Below are positions 42,990 through 50,562 of a stretch of DNA of 64,000 bases, in pieces (position 1 is the first letter of the stretch; the number at the start of each line of letters is the position of its first letter). The notes under the pieces are model-generated. The model had not been told where the DNA came from. It saw only the letters and a list, made by a program, of their open reading frames with translations, and did no database searches. The translations under genes and the position numbers were made by a program. The stretch lies in the NCBI RefSeq assembly GCF_001580455.1, contig NZ_CP010951.1, forward strand, positions 3,435,001-3,499,000, read 5' to 3'. The DNA comes from Ramlibacter tataouinensis. GTDB lineage: Bacteria; Pseudomonadota; Gammaproteobacteria; Burkholderiales; Burkholderiaceae_C.

Positions 42990-43009
42990 CTGTGCACACG
43001 TGTGCACAG
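42990..43009 (+). promoter_or_regulatory. 20-bp perfect palindrome, probable LacI-family operator
   Basis: CTGTGCACACGTGTGCACAG is a perfect palindrome with the central CG typical of LacI-family operators. It ends 14 bp before the ATG of the LacI-type gene, where bound repressor would block transcription or elongation, so autoregulation is likely. I found no second copy in the window by eye. Confidence 0.7.
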
Positions 43010-43023
43010 CCCATACCACCGAC

Positions 43024-44067
43024 ATGGACCGCAAGACCGCCCCCGACGCTTCACCGGCCCGTGCCGCCCCGATTCACGGACGCGTCACGGCCAGGGACCT
43101 CGCCGAGCGGATCGGTGTCGCCACTTCGACCATCTCCCGGGCCTTCGACCAGCACTCGCGAATTTCCGGTGAACTGCGCCAGCGCATCCTGGCGATGGCC
43201 GATGAAGTGGGCTATCGACCCAACGCCATTGCGCGATCGCTGAACCAGCGGCGATCCGGCATCGTGGCCCTGGTAATGGGAGACATGGCCAATCCCTTTT
43301 ATCCCGAAGCGCTCGAGGAGTTCTCGCTGCAGTTTCGGCAGGTTGGCCGGCAGCTGCTGCTCTTCGTCGTACCCAGGGGCGGCGATGCGGACGAGCTGAT
43401 GCCGCAGCTGCTGCAGTACCAGGTCGATGCCATCGTGGTGACCGCGGCCCGGCTGTCATCGCGCATGTCGGAACTGTGCTTGCGCCAGGGAGTGCCGGTG
43501 GTGTTCATGAACCGGCGCGTCGAGGACCCGACAGTCTGGTCGGTGTGCTGCGACAACGAGCGCATGGGGGCCGCGGTGGCGAGGTACCTGGTAGCGCAAA
43601 AGCGCCGGGCATGCGCCTTTGTGTCGGGCGACCCCAGCATTTCCACCACGGCCGACCGTCTGCGCGGCTTCGAGCACGGGCTGGTTGCGCACGGCCAGCG
43701 ACTGGCCGCCTGCGTGCAAGGCGGATACACGTATGAAGGTGCGCGTGCAGCGGCGGCCGAACTGTTCGGCGCCGGCAAGCCGGCCGTCGACGCGGTGTTC
43801 TGTGCCAACGACCTGATGGCCCTAGGCGTGCTTGGCTACCTGCGCACGAACACATCGCTTCGTGTGCCACAGGACGTGGCTGTCATCGGTTTCGATGACA
43901 TCCGCGCCGCGGCCTTTCCGGAGCATGGCCTGACCACGGTGCGTCAGCCGGTGAGCGAGATGGTCGATTGCGTCATCCGCCTACTCGACGAAGGTCGGCC
44001 GAGTGGGACCGTTGCGGAAGCACTGCGTGAAGTGCCGGGGCAACTTGTCCTGCGCTCCTCCGCCTAG
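43024..44067 (+). CDS. LacI-family transcriptional regulator
   Basis: This 347-residue regulator has an N-terminal helix-turn-helix (VTARDLAERIGVATSTISRA, about residues 22-41) with the hinge helix region (YRPNAIARSL), then the periplasmic-binding-protein-like effector domain (IVALVMGDMANPFYPEALEE, FCANDLMALGVLGYLRTN, AVIGFDDIRAAAFPEHGLTT). I chose the ATG at 43024 because a longer start would read through the operator palindrome. The effector domain resembles repressors of sugar or organic-acid genes. It heads the sulfatase island on the same strand and probably regulates the HpsN-like operon beginning at 44148. Confidence 0.88.
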   Translation: MDRKTAPDASPARAAPIHGRVTARDLAERIGVATSTISRAFDQHSRISGELRQRILAMADEVGYRPNAIARSLNQRRSGIVALVMGDMANPFYPEALEEFSLQFRQVGRQLLLFVVPRGGDADELMPQLLQYQVDAIVVTAARLSSRMSELCLRQGVPVVFMNRRVEDPTVWSVCCDNERMGAAVARYLVAQKRRACAFVSGDPSISTTADRLRGFEHGLVAHGQRLAACVQGGYTYEGARAAAAELFGAGKPAVDAVFCANDLMALGVLGYLRTNTSLRVPQDVAVIGFDDIRAAAFPEHGLTTVRQPVSEMVDCVIRLLDEGRPSGTVAEALREVPGQLVLRSSA

Positions 44068-44147
44068 CGTGGCAATCCAGCACATCACAACTTCAACCAA
44101 AACCCGGGCGGCTTGATGCCGCTTGCCCACAGCCATCCTGAAAAACC

Positions 44148-45431
44148 ATGATCCAAGTCATCAAGAGCGGGCAGAGCGCCCAGGCCAAGGCCACCAACCA
44201 GGCGCAGGTGCGCGCCACCGTCGAAGGCATCCTCGCCGACATCGAGGCGCGCGGCGACACGGCCGTGCGCGAATACTCCGAGAAATTCGACAAGTGGGCG
44301 CCGGCCACGTTCCGGCTGACGCCCGCGCAGATCGACCAGTGCATCGCCAGCCTGCCGCAGCGGACCATAGCCGACATCAAGTTCGCGCAGGCGCAGATCC
44401 GCCGCTTCGCCGAGATCCAGAAGGCCTCGATGCACGACGTCGAGGTCGAGACGCTGCCCGGCGTGGTGCTCGGCCACCGCAACATCCCGGTCAACTCGGT
44501 GGGCTGCTACATCCCGGGCGGCAAGTACCCCCTGATCGCCAGCGCGCATATGAGCGTGCTGACGGCCAAGGTGGCCGGGGTCAAGCGCGTCATCGCCGCC
44601 GCGCCGCCGTTCGAGGGCAAGCCTTGCCCCGAGATTGTTGCCGCGATGCACTTCGCGGGCGCCGACGAAATCTACTGTCTGGGCGGCGTGCAGGCGGTGG
44701 CCGCGATGGCCATCGGCACGCAGAGCATCCCGGGTGTCGACATGATCGTCGGCCCCGGCAACGCCTACGTCGCCGAAGCCAAGCGACAGCTGTTCGGCCG
44801 CGTCGGCATCGACCTGTTTGCCGGCCCGACCGAGACGCTCGTGATCTGCGACGACACGGTGGACGCCGAGCTGGTGGCGGTCGACCTGCTGGGCCAGGCC
44901 GAGCACGGCCCCACCTCTCCTGCGTACTGCGTGACGACGAGCAGGAAGATCGCCGAGGCGCTGCCGGCCGCGATCGACAAGGTCCTCTCGCGCCTGGACA
45001 CCGCGCCCGTGGCCAGCGTCTCCTGGCGTGACTTCGGCGAGATCCACCTGTGCGAAACCGACGAGGAGGCGCTGCAGGTCGCGGAGCGCCTGTGCTCGGA
45101 GCACGTCCAGGTGATGACCAAGGACCCCGACTGGTACCTGCAGCGCATGACCTGCTACGGCGCGCTCTTCCTCGGCCACCGCACCAACGTGAGCTACGGC
45201 GACAAGGTGATCGGCACCAACCACACGCTGCCGACCATGGGCGCCGGGCGCTACACCGGCGGGCTGTGGGTCGGCAAGTTCATCAAGACCCACACCTACC
45301 AGCGTGTCCTCACCGACCAAGCCAGCGTGATGGTGGGCGAGTACTGCTCGCGCCTGTGCGGGTACGAGCACATGTCGGGCCACAAGGAGCAGGCCGACAT
45401 CCGCGTGCGCCGGCTGAAGGCCGCCGCCTGA
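44148..45431 (+). CDS. histidinol-dehydrogenase-family oxidoreductase, HpsN-like
   Basis: This 427-residue zinc dehydrogenase keeps the HisD catalytic set: QAEH (zinc), CSEHVQVMT (Glu-His base pair), GDKVIGTNHTLPT (zinc Asp) and SGHKEQADIR. It is not in a his operon. Segments such as PVNSVGCYIPGGKYPLIASA and SWRDFGEI resemble HpsN, which oxidises (R)-2,3-dihydroxypropane-1-sulfonate twice to sulfolactate. From memory of that family this is the best guess, but other diol or alcohol substrates are possible. Its stop overlaps the ATG of a thioesterase, and the operon continues into a sulfatase. Confidence 0.75.
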   Translation: MIQVIKSGQSAQAKATNQAQVRATVEGILADIEARGDTAVREYSEKFDKWAPATFRLTPAQIDQCIASLPQRTIADIKFAQAQIRRFAEIQKASMHDVEVETLPGVVLGHRNIPVNSVGCYIPGGKYPLIASAHMSVLTAKVAGVKRVIAAAPPFEGKPCPEIVAAMHFAGADEIYCLGGVQAVAAMAIGTQSIPGVDMIVGPGNAYVAEAKRQLFGRVGIDLFAGPTETLVICDDTVDAELVAVDLLGQAEHGPTSPAYCVTTSRKIAEALPAAIDKVLSRLDTAPVASVSWRDFGEIHLCETDEEALQVAERLCSEHVQVMTKDPDWYLQRMTCYGALFLGHRTNVSYGDKVIGTNHTLPTMGAGRYTGGLWVGKFIKTHTYQRVLTDQASVMVGEYCSRLCGYEHMSGHKEQADIRVRRLKAAA

Positions 45432-45871
45432 TGAAAAGCAAGCTTCAGCGGGAGCGCCGCAGCGCCTACCGCTACTTTCGCGACATCACGACGCGCTGGA
45501 TGGACAACGACGTCTATGCGCATGTCAACAACGTCGTCTACTACAGCTGGTTCGACACTGCGGTGAACGGCTACCTGCTGGAGCAGCGCGTGCTGGACTT
45601 CAAGGCGAGCCCGGCCGTCGGCCTGGTGGTCGAGACCGGCTGCAATTACTTCGCGTCGATCGCCTTCCCGGACATCGTCCGTGCCGGCGTGCGCGTCACT
45701 CGCATTGGCCAGTCGAGCGTGCGCTACGAGGTCGGCCTTTTCGCCAACGACGAGGACGAGGCGGCCGCGCAGGGCCACTTCGTGCACGTCTATGTCGACC
45801 GCGTCACACGGCGCCCGATGCCGCTGCCCGCCGATCTGCGCCGCGCGCTCGAGGCGATCGCTGCGGCCTGA
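45431..45871 (+). CDS. 4HBT-family acyl-CoA thioesterase (YbgC/FadM-like)
   Basis: This 146-residue hot-dog-fold protein has the active-site segment TTRWMDNDVYAHVNNVVYYS (Asp and the His-Asn-Asn group), and ETGCNYFASIAFPDIVRAGV later. It hydrolyses acyl-CoA thioesters. The ATG at 45431 overlaps the HpsN-like stop (TGATG). Why a thioesterase lies between a diol dehydrogenase and a sulfatase is unclear; it could free an acid made from the dehydrogenase product or release CoA from dead-end thioesters. Confidence 0.85.
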   Translation: MKSKLQRERRSAYRYFRDITTRWMDNDVYAHVNNVVYYSWFDTAVNGYLLEQRVLDFKASPAVGLVVETGCNYFASIAFPDIVRAGVRVTRIGQSSVRYEVGLFANDEDEAAAQGHFVHVYVDRVTRRPMPLPADLRRALEAIAAA

Positions 45872-45908
45872 CCCCTTGCTCACCTCAAAACCTAGAAGGA
45901 GACAGTCC

Positions 45909-47510
45909 ATGATCAGATGTGTGAGACGCGCGCTCGCCGCCTTCGGCGTTGCCGTCACCTTGACCGCTCCGCTGGCCGCCGGAGCCCAGCCCGCGAAGCA
46001 ACCCAACATCCTCGTCATCTGGGGCGACGACATCGGATGGCAGAACGTGAGTGCCTATGGCATGGGGACGATGGGCTACACCACGCCCAATATCGACCGC
46101 ATCGGCATGGAGGGCATCCGCTTCACCGACCACTACGCGCAGCCCTCGTGCACCGCCGGTCGGGCGGCCTTCATCACCGGGCAGTACCCGATCCGCTCCG
46201 GCCTGACCACGGTGGGCCAACCCGGCGACAAGCTCGGTCTGCAGGCCGCCTCGCCCAGCCTGGCCGAAGTCATGAAGAAGGCCGGCTACCGCACCGGGCA
46301 GTTCGGCAAGAACCACCTGGGCGACAATAACCCGCACCTGCCGACGGTGCACGGCTTCGACGAGTTCTACGGCAACCTGTACCACCTGAACACCGAGGAA
46401 CAGCACGAGTACAGCGACTACCAGAACTATGCCAACGCTTACCCCGGCGGCAGGGAGGCCTTCGCGAAGAAGTTCGCCACCCGCGGCGTCCTGCACACCT
46501 TCGCCTCTGACAAGGACGACCCCACGGTGGATCCCCGCTTCGGGCCGGTTGGCAAGCAGACGATCAAGGACACCGGGCCGCTGACGATGAAGCGGATGGA
46601 GGACTTCGACGGCGCCGAAGTGATCCCCAGGGCGCTCGACTTCATGCGCAGCGCGAAGAAGGACGGCAAGCCCTTCTTCGTCTGGCTCAACACCAGCCGC
46701 ATGCACCTGTACACCCGCCTCAACGACAAGTGGCGCCATGCTGCCGCCAAGTACACCCACGAGGACGACACGCAGGGCAGTGGGTTGTTGCAGCACGACC
46801 ACGACATCGGCGTCGTGCTTGAGTTCCTGAAGCAGAACGGCCTCGAAGGCAACACCATCGTCTGGTATTCCACCGACAACGGCCCCGAGCACTCCTCCTG
46901 GCCGCACGGCTCGACCACGCCGTTTCGCGGCGAAAAGATGACGACCTACGAGGGTGGGGTGCGCGTGCCCTCGATGCTGCGCTGGCCGGGCGTGATCAAG
47001 TCCGGGCAGATCAAGAACGGCATCCAGGCGCACCAGGATATGTTCACCAGCTTGGCGGCGGTGGCCGGCGTGCCGGACGTCGTCGAGCAAATGAAGAGGG
47101 AGAAGAAGCAGTACATCGACGGTGTCAACAACGTCGACTACTGGACCGGAAAGTCACCCGACAGCGCGCGCAACAACTTCCTCTACTACATCGAAAGCAA
47201 GCTGACCGCGGTGCGCATGGGCCCGTGGAAGCTGCACTTCTCGACGAAGGAGGATTACTACGCCCAGGTGACGCCGCGCTTCGCGCCACTGCTGTTCAAC
47301 CTGCGCAGCGACCCGTTCGAGAGCTACGACAGCAAGGACTCCTACGGCCACTTGATCCAGAAGTCGTCGTGGCTGTCCGGCCCGTTGGGCGAACTGCTCG
47401 GGCAGCACCTGAGGACGCTGGCCGAGTACCCGCCGGTCCAGGGCGCCAAGTCGTTCGACCGGTCCAACCTGGTGCAGGACTTCCTGCAAAACCAGAAGCG
47501 GCAGCAATGA
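45909..47510 (+). CDS. exported FGly sulfatase, CTAGR type
   Basis: This 533-residue sulfatase has a signal peptide (cleavage near GAQ, residue 26), metal site VIWGDDIG, formylglycine motif CTAGR (81-85) followed by AAFITGQYPIRSG, and STDNGPEHSSWPHG as the second metal site. CxAGR rather than CxPSR is a known variant accepted by formylglycine-generating enzymes, and one is encoded next. A strong AAGGAGAC site sets the start at 45909. It shares many segments with the sulfatase at 48833. Substrate is unknown; arylsulfatase-like by family. Confidence 0.88.
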   Translation: MIRCVRRALAAFGVAVTLTAPLAAGAQPAKQPNILVIWGDDIGWQNVSAYGMGTMGYTTPNIDRIGMEGIRFTDHYAQPSCTAGRAAFITGQYPIRSGLTTVGQPGDKLGLQAASPSLAEVMKKAGYRTGQFGKNHLGDNNPHLPTVHGFDEFYGNLYHLNTEEQHEYSDYQNYANAYPGGREAFAKKFATRGVLHTFASDKDDPTVDPRFGPVGKQTIKDTGPLTMKRMEDFDGAEVIPRALDFMRSAKKDGKPFFVWLNTSRMHLYTRLNDKWRHAAAKYTHEDDTQGSGLLQHDHDIGVVLEFLKQNGLEGNTIVWYSTDNGPEHSSWPHGSTTPFRGEKMTTYEGGVRVPSMLRWPGVIKSGQIKNGIQAHQDMFTSLAAVAGVPDVVEQMKREKKQYIDGVNNVDYWTGKSPDSARNNFLYYIESKLTAVRMGPWKLHFSTKEDYYAQVTPRFAPLLFNLRSDPFESYDSKDSYGHLIQKSSWLSGPLGELLGQHLRTLAEYPPVQGAKSFDRSNLVQDFLQNQKRQQ

Positions 47511-48655
47511 AGGCGGGAACCGGGCTGCGCCGACTGGCCATTGTCGGCGCGGCCGCGATGCTCGGCATCGGCGGCTGGGCGCTCGCTTCGCGCCTGGTCG
47601 CAGCGCCGCCGGCCCGGCCCGCGGTCGTCATCGGCGATGGCACGCAGGGCCCGGCGGGCATGGCCTGGGTGCCGGGCGGCGAGTTCCTCATGGGCAGCGA
47701 TCACAAGCTCGCGCAGCCCAACGAGCGGCCGGCGCACAAGGTGCGCGTCCAGGGCTTCTGGATGGACACCCATCACGTCACCAACGCGCAGTTCCGCGCC
47801 TTCGTTCAAGCGACGGGCTATGTCACCACCGCGGAGCGCAAGCCCGACTGGGCGACCATCGCGCCGCAGTTGCCGCCCGGCACGCCCAGGCCGCCCGAAG
47901 CGGCGCTGATGGCGGGCGCGATGGTGTTCGTCGGCACGCCCTATGTGGTGGACTACGCCGACACCGCGCGTTGGTGGCGCTATGTGACCGGTGCGAACTG
48001 GCGCCATCCGCAAGGGCCCGGCAGCGGCATCGAAGGCAAGGAGCAGCACCCGGTAGTGCAGGTCAGCTACGAGGACGCGCTCGCCTATGCCCAATGGGAC
48101 GGCAAGCGCCTGCCCACCGAAGCCGAATGGGAGTTCGCGGCACGCGGCGGCCTGGAGCAGGCCACCTACGCGTGGGGCGAGGAGTTCGCACCCGGTAAGC
48201 AGCAGATGGCCAACGTGTGGCAGGGGCAGCAGTCACGGCCCTTCCCGGTGGTGAGCGCCAAGGCCGGTGGTGCGGCGGGCACCAGCCCGGCCGGCACTTT
48301 CCCCGCCAATGGCTACGGGCTCTACGACATGACCGGCAACGCCTGGCAATGGGTGGCCGACTGGTATCGGGCCGACCAGTTCAGGATAGAGTCGCGCTCG
48401 GGCCGCCTGCCCGAGAACCCGCAGGGGCCGGCAGCGAGCTGGGACCCTGGCGAGCCCGGCGTTCCGGAGGCGGCACCGAAGCGCGTCACCCGGGGCGGCT
48501 CCTTCCTTTGCAACGAAGACTTCTGCCTCAGCTACCGACCCAGCGCCCGGCGCGGCACCGATCCGTACACCAGCATGTCGCACCTCGGCTTCAGGCTCGT
48601 CATGACGGATGCAGCTTGGCGCGCGGTGTCGGCTTCGCAGGGCGCGCGAAGGTAG
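47507..48655 (+). CDS. membrane-anchored formylglycine-generating enzyme (FGE/SUMF1)
   Basis: This 382-residue FGE converts the sulfatase Cys to formylglycine. The family core is intact: MAWVPGGEFLMGSDHK, RPAHKVRVQGFWMDTHHVTN, RLPTEAEWEFAARGG, MTGNAWQWVADWY, and the two catalytic copper-binding Cys in GGSFLCNEDFCLSYRP (Cys335 and Cys340, the counterparts of human Cys336/Cys341). Unusually for a bacterial FGE it has an N-terminal hydrophobic helix (AIVGAAAMLGIGGWALASRL) that suggests export or anchoring. The ATG overlaps the stop of the sulfatase gene, so enzyme and client are coupled. Confidence 0.9.
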   Translation: MKAGTGLRRLAIVGAAAMLGIGGWALASRLVAAPPARPAVVIGDGTQGPAGMAWVPGGEFLMGSDHKLAQPNERPAHKVRVQGFWMDTHHVTNAQFRAFVQATGYVTTAERKPDWATIAPQLPPGTPRPPEAALMAGAMVFVGTPYVVDYADTARWWRYVTGANWRHPQGPGSGIEGKEQHPVVQVSYEDALAYAQWDGKRLPTEAEWEFAARGGLEQATYAWGEEFAPGKQQMANVWQGQQSRPFPVVSAKAGGAAGTSPAGTFPANGYGLYDMTGNAWQWVADWYRADQFRIESRSGRLPENPQGPAASWDPGEPGVPEAAPKRVTRGGSFLCNEDFCLSYRPSARRGTDPYTSMSHLGFRLVMTDAAWRAVSASQGARR

Positions 48656-48728
48656 CGAGCTCTCGCCGAGTGCCTCGTGCATAAGCACAGCAGATCGCAG
48701 CTGATGGTCGTCCGTGGCCCGGGCGGAC

Positions 48729-48746
48729 ATTGGACCTTGGTCCGAT
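48729..48746 (+). promoter_or_regulatory. dyad upstream of the third sulfatase gene
   Basis: ATTGGACC-TT-GGTCCGAT pairs 7 of 8 positions. It lies about 90 bp before the sulfatase start at 48833, in a 177-bp gap that also contains ATC-N6-GAT (near 48692). This suggests that the gene has its own regulated promoter rather than depending on the upstream operon. Confidence 0.3.
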
Positions 48747-48832
48747 ACCGTGCCCTTGCCGGTATGAAAGACCATGACGGGTTTGCGGCGAGGCCACAGG
48801 TGTGGCCGCGTTCTGATGCGAAAGGAGCAGAC

Positions 48833-50386
48833 ATGGCAAGCACTGGCAAATCCGCCAAGCCCAACATCCTCGTCATCTGGGGCGACGACATCGGCATCTC
48901 GAACCTGAGTTGCTATTCGCACGGCATCATGGGCTACCGGACACCCAACATCGATCGTCTCGCGAAGGAAGGGATGATGTTCACCGATTCGTACGGTGAG
49001 CAAAGCTGCACCGCCGGCCGCTCGTCCTTCATCACCGGCCAGAGCGTCTACCGAACCGGCCTTTCCAAGGTGGGCATTCCCGGCGCGCCGGTCGGCATGT
49101 CGGACAAGCTGGTGACCATCGCCGCGCTGCTGAAGGAGCAGGGCTACGCGACTGGCCAGTTCGGCAAGAACCACCTTGGCGACCGCAACGAGCATCTGCC
49201 GACCAACCACGGCTTCGACGAATTCTTCGGCAACCTCTACCACCTCAACGCCGAAGAGGAGCCGGAGATGGATGACTATCCGCCGGAGAAGGACTTTCCC
49301 AACTTCAAGAAGAACTTCGGTCCGCGCGGCGTGCTGCACTCCTGGGCTACCGACAAGGAAGACACGACCGACTTGCCCCGCTGGGGCAAGGTCGGCAAGC
49401 AGAAGATCGAAGACACCGGGCCGCTCATCCGCAAGCGCATGGAGACCTGCGACGACGAGTTCGCTGCCGCCGCCAAGGACTTCATCAAGCGCGCGAAGGA
49501 CGAGGGCAAGCCGTTCTTCGTGTGGCTCAACACCACGCACATGCACTTCATCACGCATACGAAGCCGGCCAGCCGCGGCCAGGCGGGGCGCTGGCAATCG
49601 CCCTACCACGACACGATGATCGATCACGACAAGCTGGTCGGCGAGGTGATCGACTATCTGGACCAACTGGGCCTCACGGAAGACACCTTCGTCATGTATT
49701 CGACCGACAACGGCCCGCACCGCAATAGCTGGCCCGACGCCGGCACCACGCCTTTCCGCAGCGAAAAGAACACCAATTGGGAGGGCGCCTTTCGCGTTCC
49801 GCTGATCGTGCGCTGGCCCGGAAAGATCGCGGCGGGCAGCATCTCCAACGAGATCGTGCAGCACCACGACTGGCTGCCGACCTTCCTGGCGATGGCCGGT
49901 GCGAGCGACGTGGTCGACAAGCTGAAGAAAGGCTACAAGGCGATCGGGAGGACCTACAAGAACCACATCGACGGCATGAACCTGCTGCCGTACCTCACCG
50001 GCCAGGAGAAGAAGAGCCCGCGGAACTTCTTCTTCTATTTCAGCGACGACGGCGACATGCTGGCTGTGCGCATGGACAACTGGAAGATCACCTTCATGGA
50101 GCAGCGCACCGCGGGCACGCTGGCCGTGTGGCGGGATCCTTTCGTGCGCCTGCGCGCGCCGGTGATGTACAACCTGCGCACCGATCCCTTCGAATTCGCC
50201 ACGGTCACTTCGAACACCTACAACGACTGGATGTTCACGCACGCCTTCCTGATCTATGCGGTCCAGGCCGTGGCGGGGAAGTTCGCGGAGACATTCAAGG
50301 AATTTCCGCCGGTGCAGAAGCCGAACACGTTCACGGTCGATGACGCGCTCGCGAAGATGGGCGAGGCCGCCGGCCCGTCGTTGTAG
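48833..50386 (+). CDS. FGly sulfatase, CTAGR type, no signal peptide
   Basis: This 517-residue sulfatase has VIWGDDIG, CTAGR (59-63) followed by SSFITGQSVYRTG, GKNHLGDRNEHLPTNHGFDE and STDNGPHRNSWPDAG. The start at 48833 with AAAGGAGC gives MASTGKSAKPNILVIWG, so there is no signal peptide, unlike the paralogue at 45909. It would act in the cytoplasm on an imported sulfate ester, or the true start lies upstream. It shares the insertion pattern of the neighbour (GFDEFFGNLYHLNAEEE), so the two arose by duplication. It converges with the acyl-CoA ligase across an inverted-repeat element. Confidence 0.88.
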   Translation: MASTGKSAKPNILVIWGDDIGISNLSCYSHGIMGYRTPNIDRLAKEGMMFTDSYGEQSCTAGRSSFITGQSVYRTGLSKVGIPGAPVGMSDKLVTIAALLKEQGYATGQFGKNHLGDRNEHLPTNHGFDEFFGNLYHLNAEEEPEMDDYPPEKDFPNFKKNFGPRGVLHSWATDKEDTTDLPRWGKVGKQKIEDTGPLIRKRMETCDDEFAAAAKDFIKRAKDEGKPFFVWLNTTHMHFITHTKPASRGQAGRWQSPYHDTMIDHDKLVGEVIDYLDQLGLTEDTFVMYSTDNGPHRNSWPDAGTTPFRSEKNTNWEGAFRVPLIVRWPGKIAAGSISNEIVQHHDWLPTFLAMAGASDVVDKLKKGYKAIGRTYKNHIDGMNLLPYLTGQEKKSPRNFFFYFSDDGDMLAVRMDNWKITFMEQRTAGTLAVWRDPFVRLRAPVMYNLRTDPFEFATVTSNTYNDWMFTHAFLIYAVQAVAGKFAETFKEFPPVQKPNTFTVDDALAKMGEAAGPSL

Positions 50387-50406
50387 CTTTCCGCGCGGCC
50401 GGTCTT

Positions 50407-50552
50407 GCTCCTTCCCCCTCCGGGGGAAGGTCGGGATGGGGGCGCGGGGCTTAACTATGGACCGCAGCGCCCCCACCCCCACCTCCACCCCAAGAAAAGA
50501 GCAAGCTCTTTTCTTGGGGACCCCGCCGGCCCTCCCCCGGAGGGGGAGGGAG
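50407..50552. repeat. G+C-rich inverted-repeat element, copy 2, with nested palindrome
   Basis: The left arm (CTCCTTCCCCCTCCGGGGG, then TCGGGATGGGGGCG) and right arm (CCCTCCCCCGGAGGGGGAGG) match the elements at 13741 and 52227. Inside lies a second perfect dyad, CCCCAAGAAAAGAGC and its complement with an AA centre (50488-50519), that the other copies lack. It separates two convergent genes and could act as a bidirectional terminator. Confidence 0.65.
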
Positions 50553-50562
50553 AGTAAAGAGA

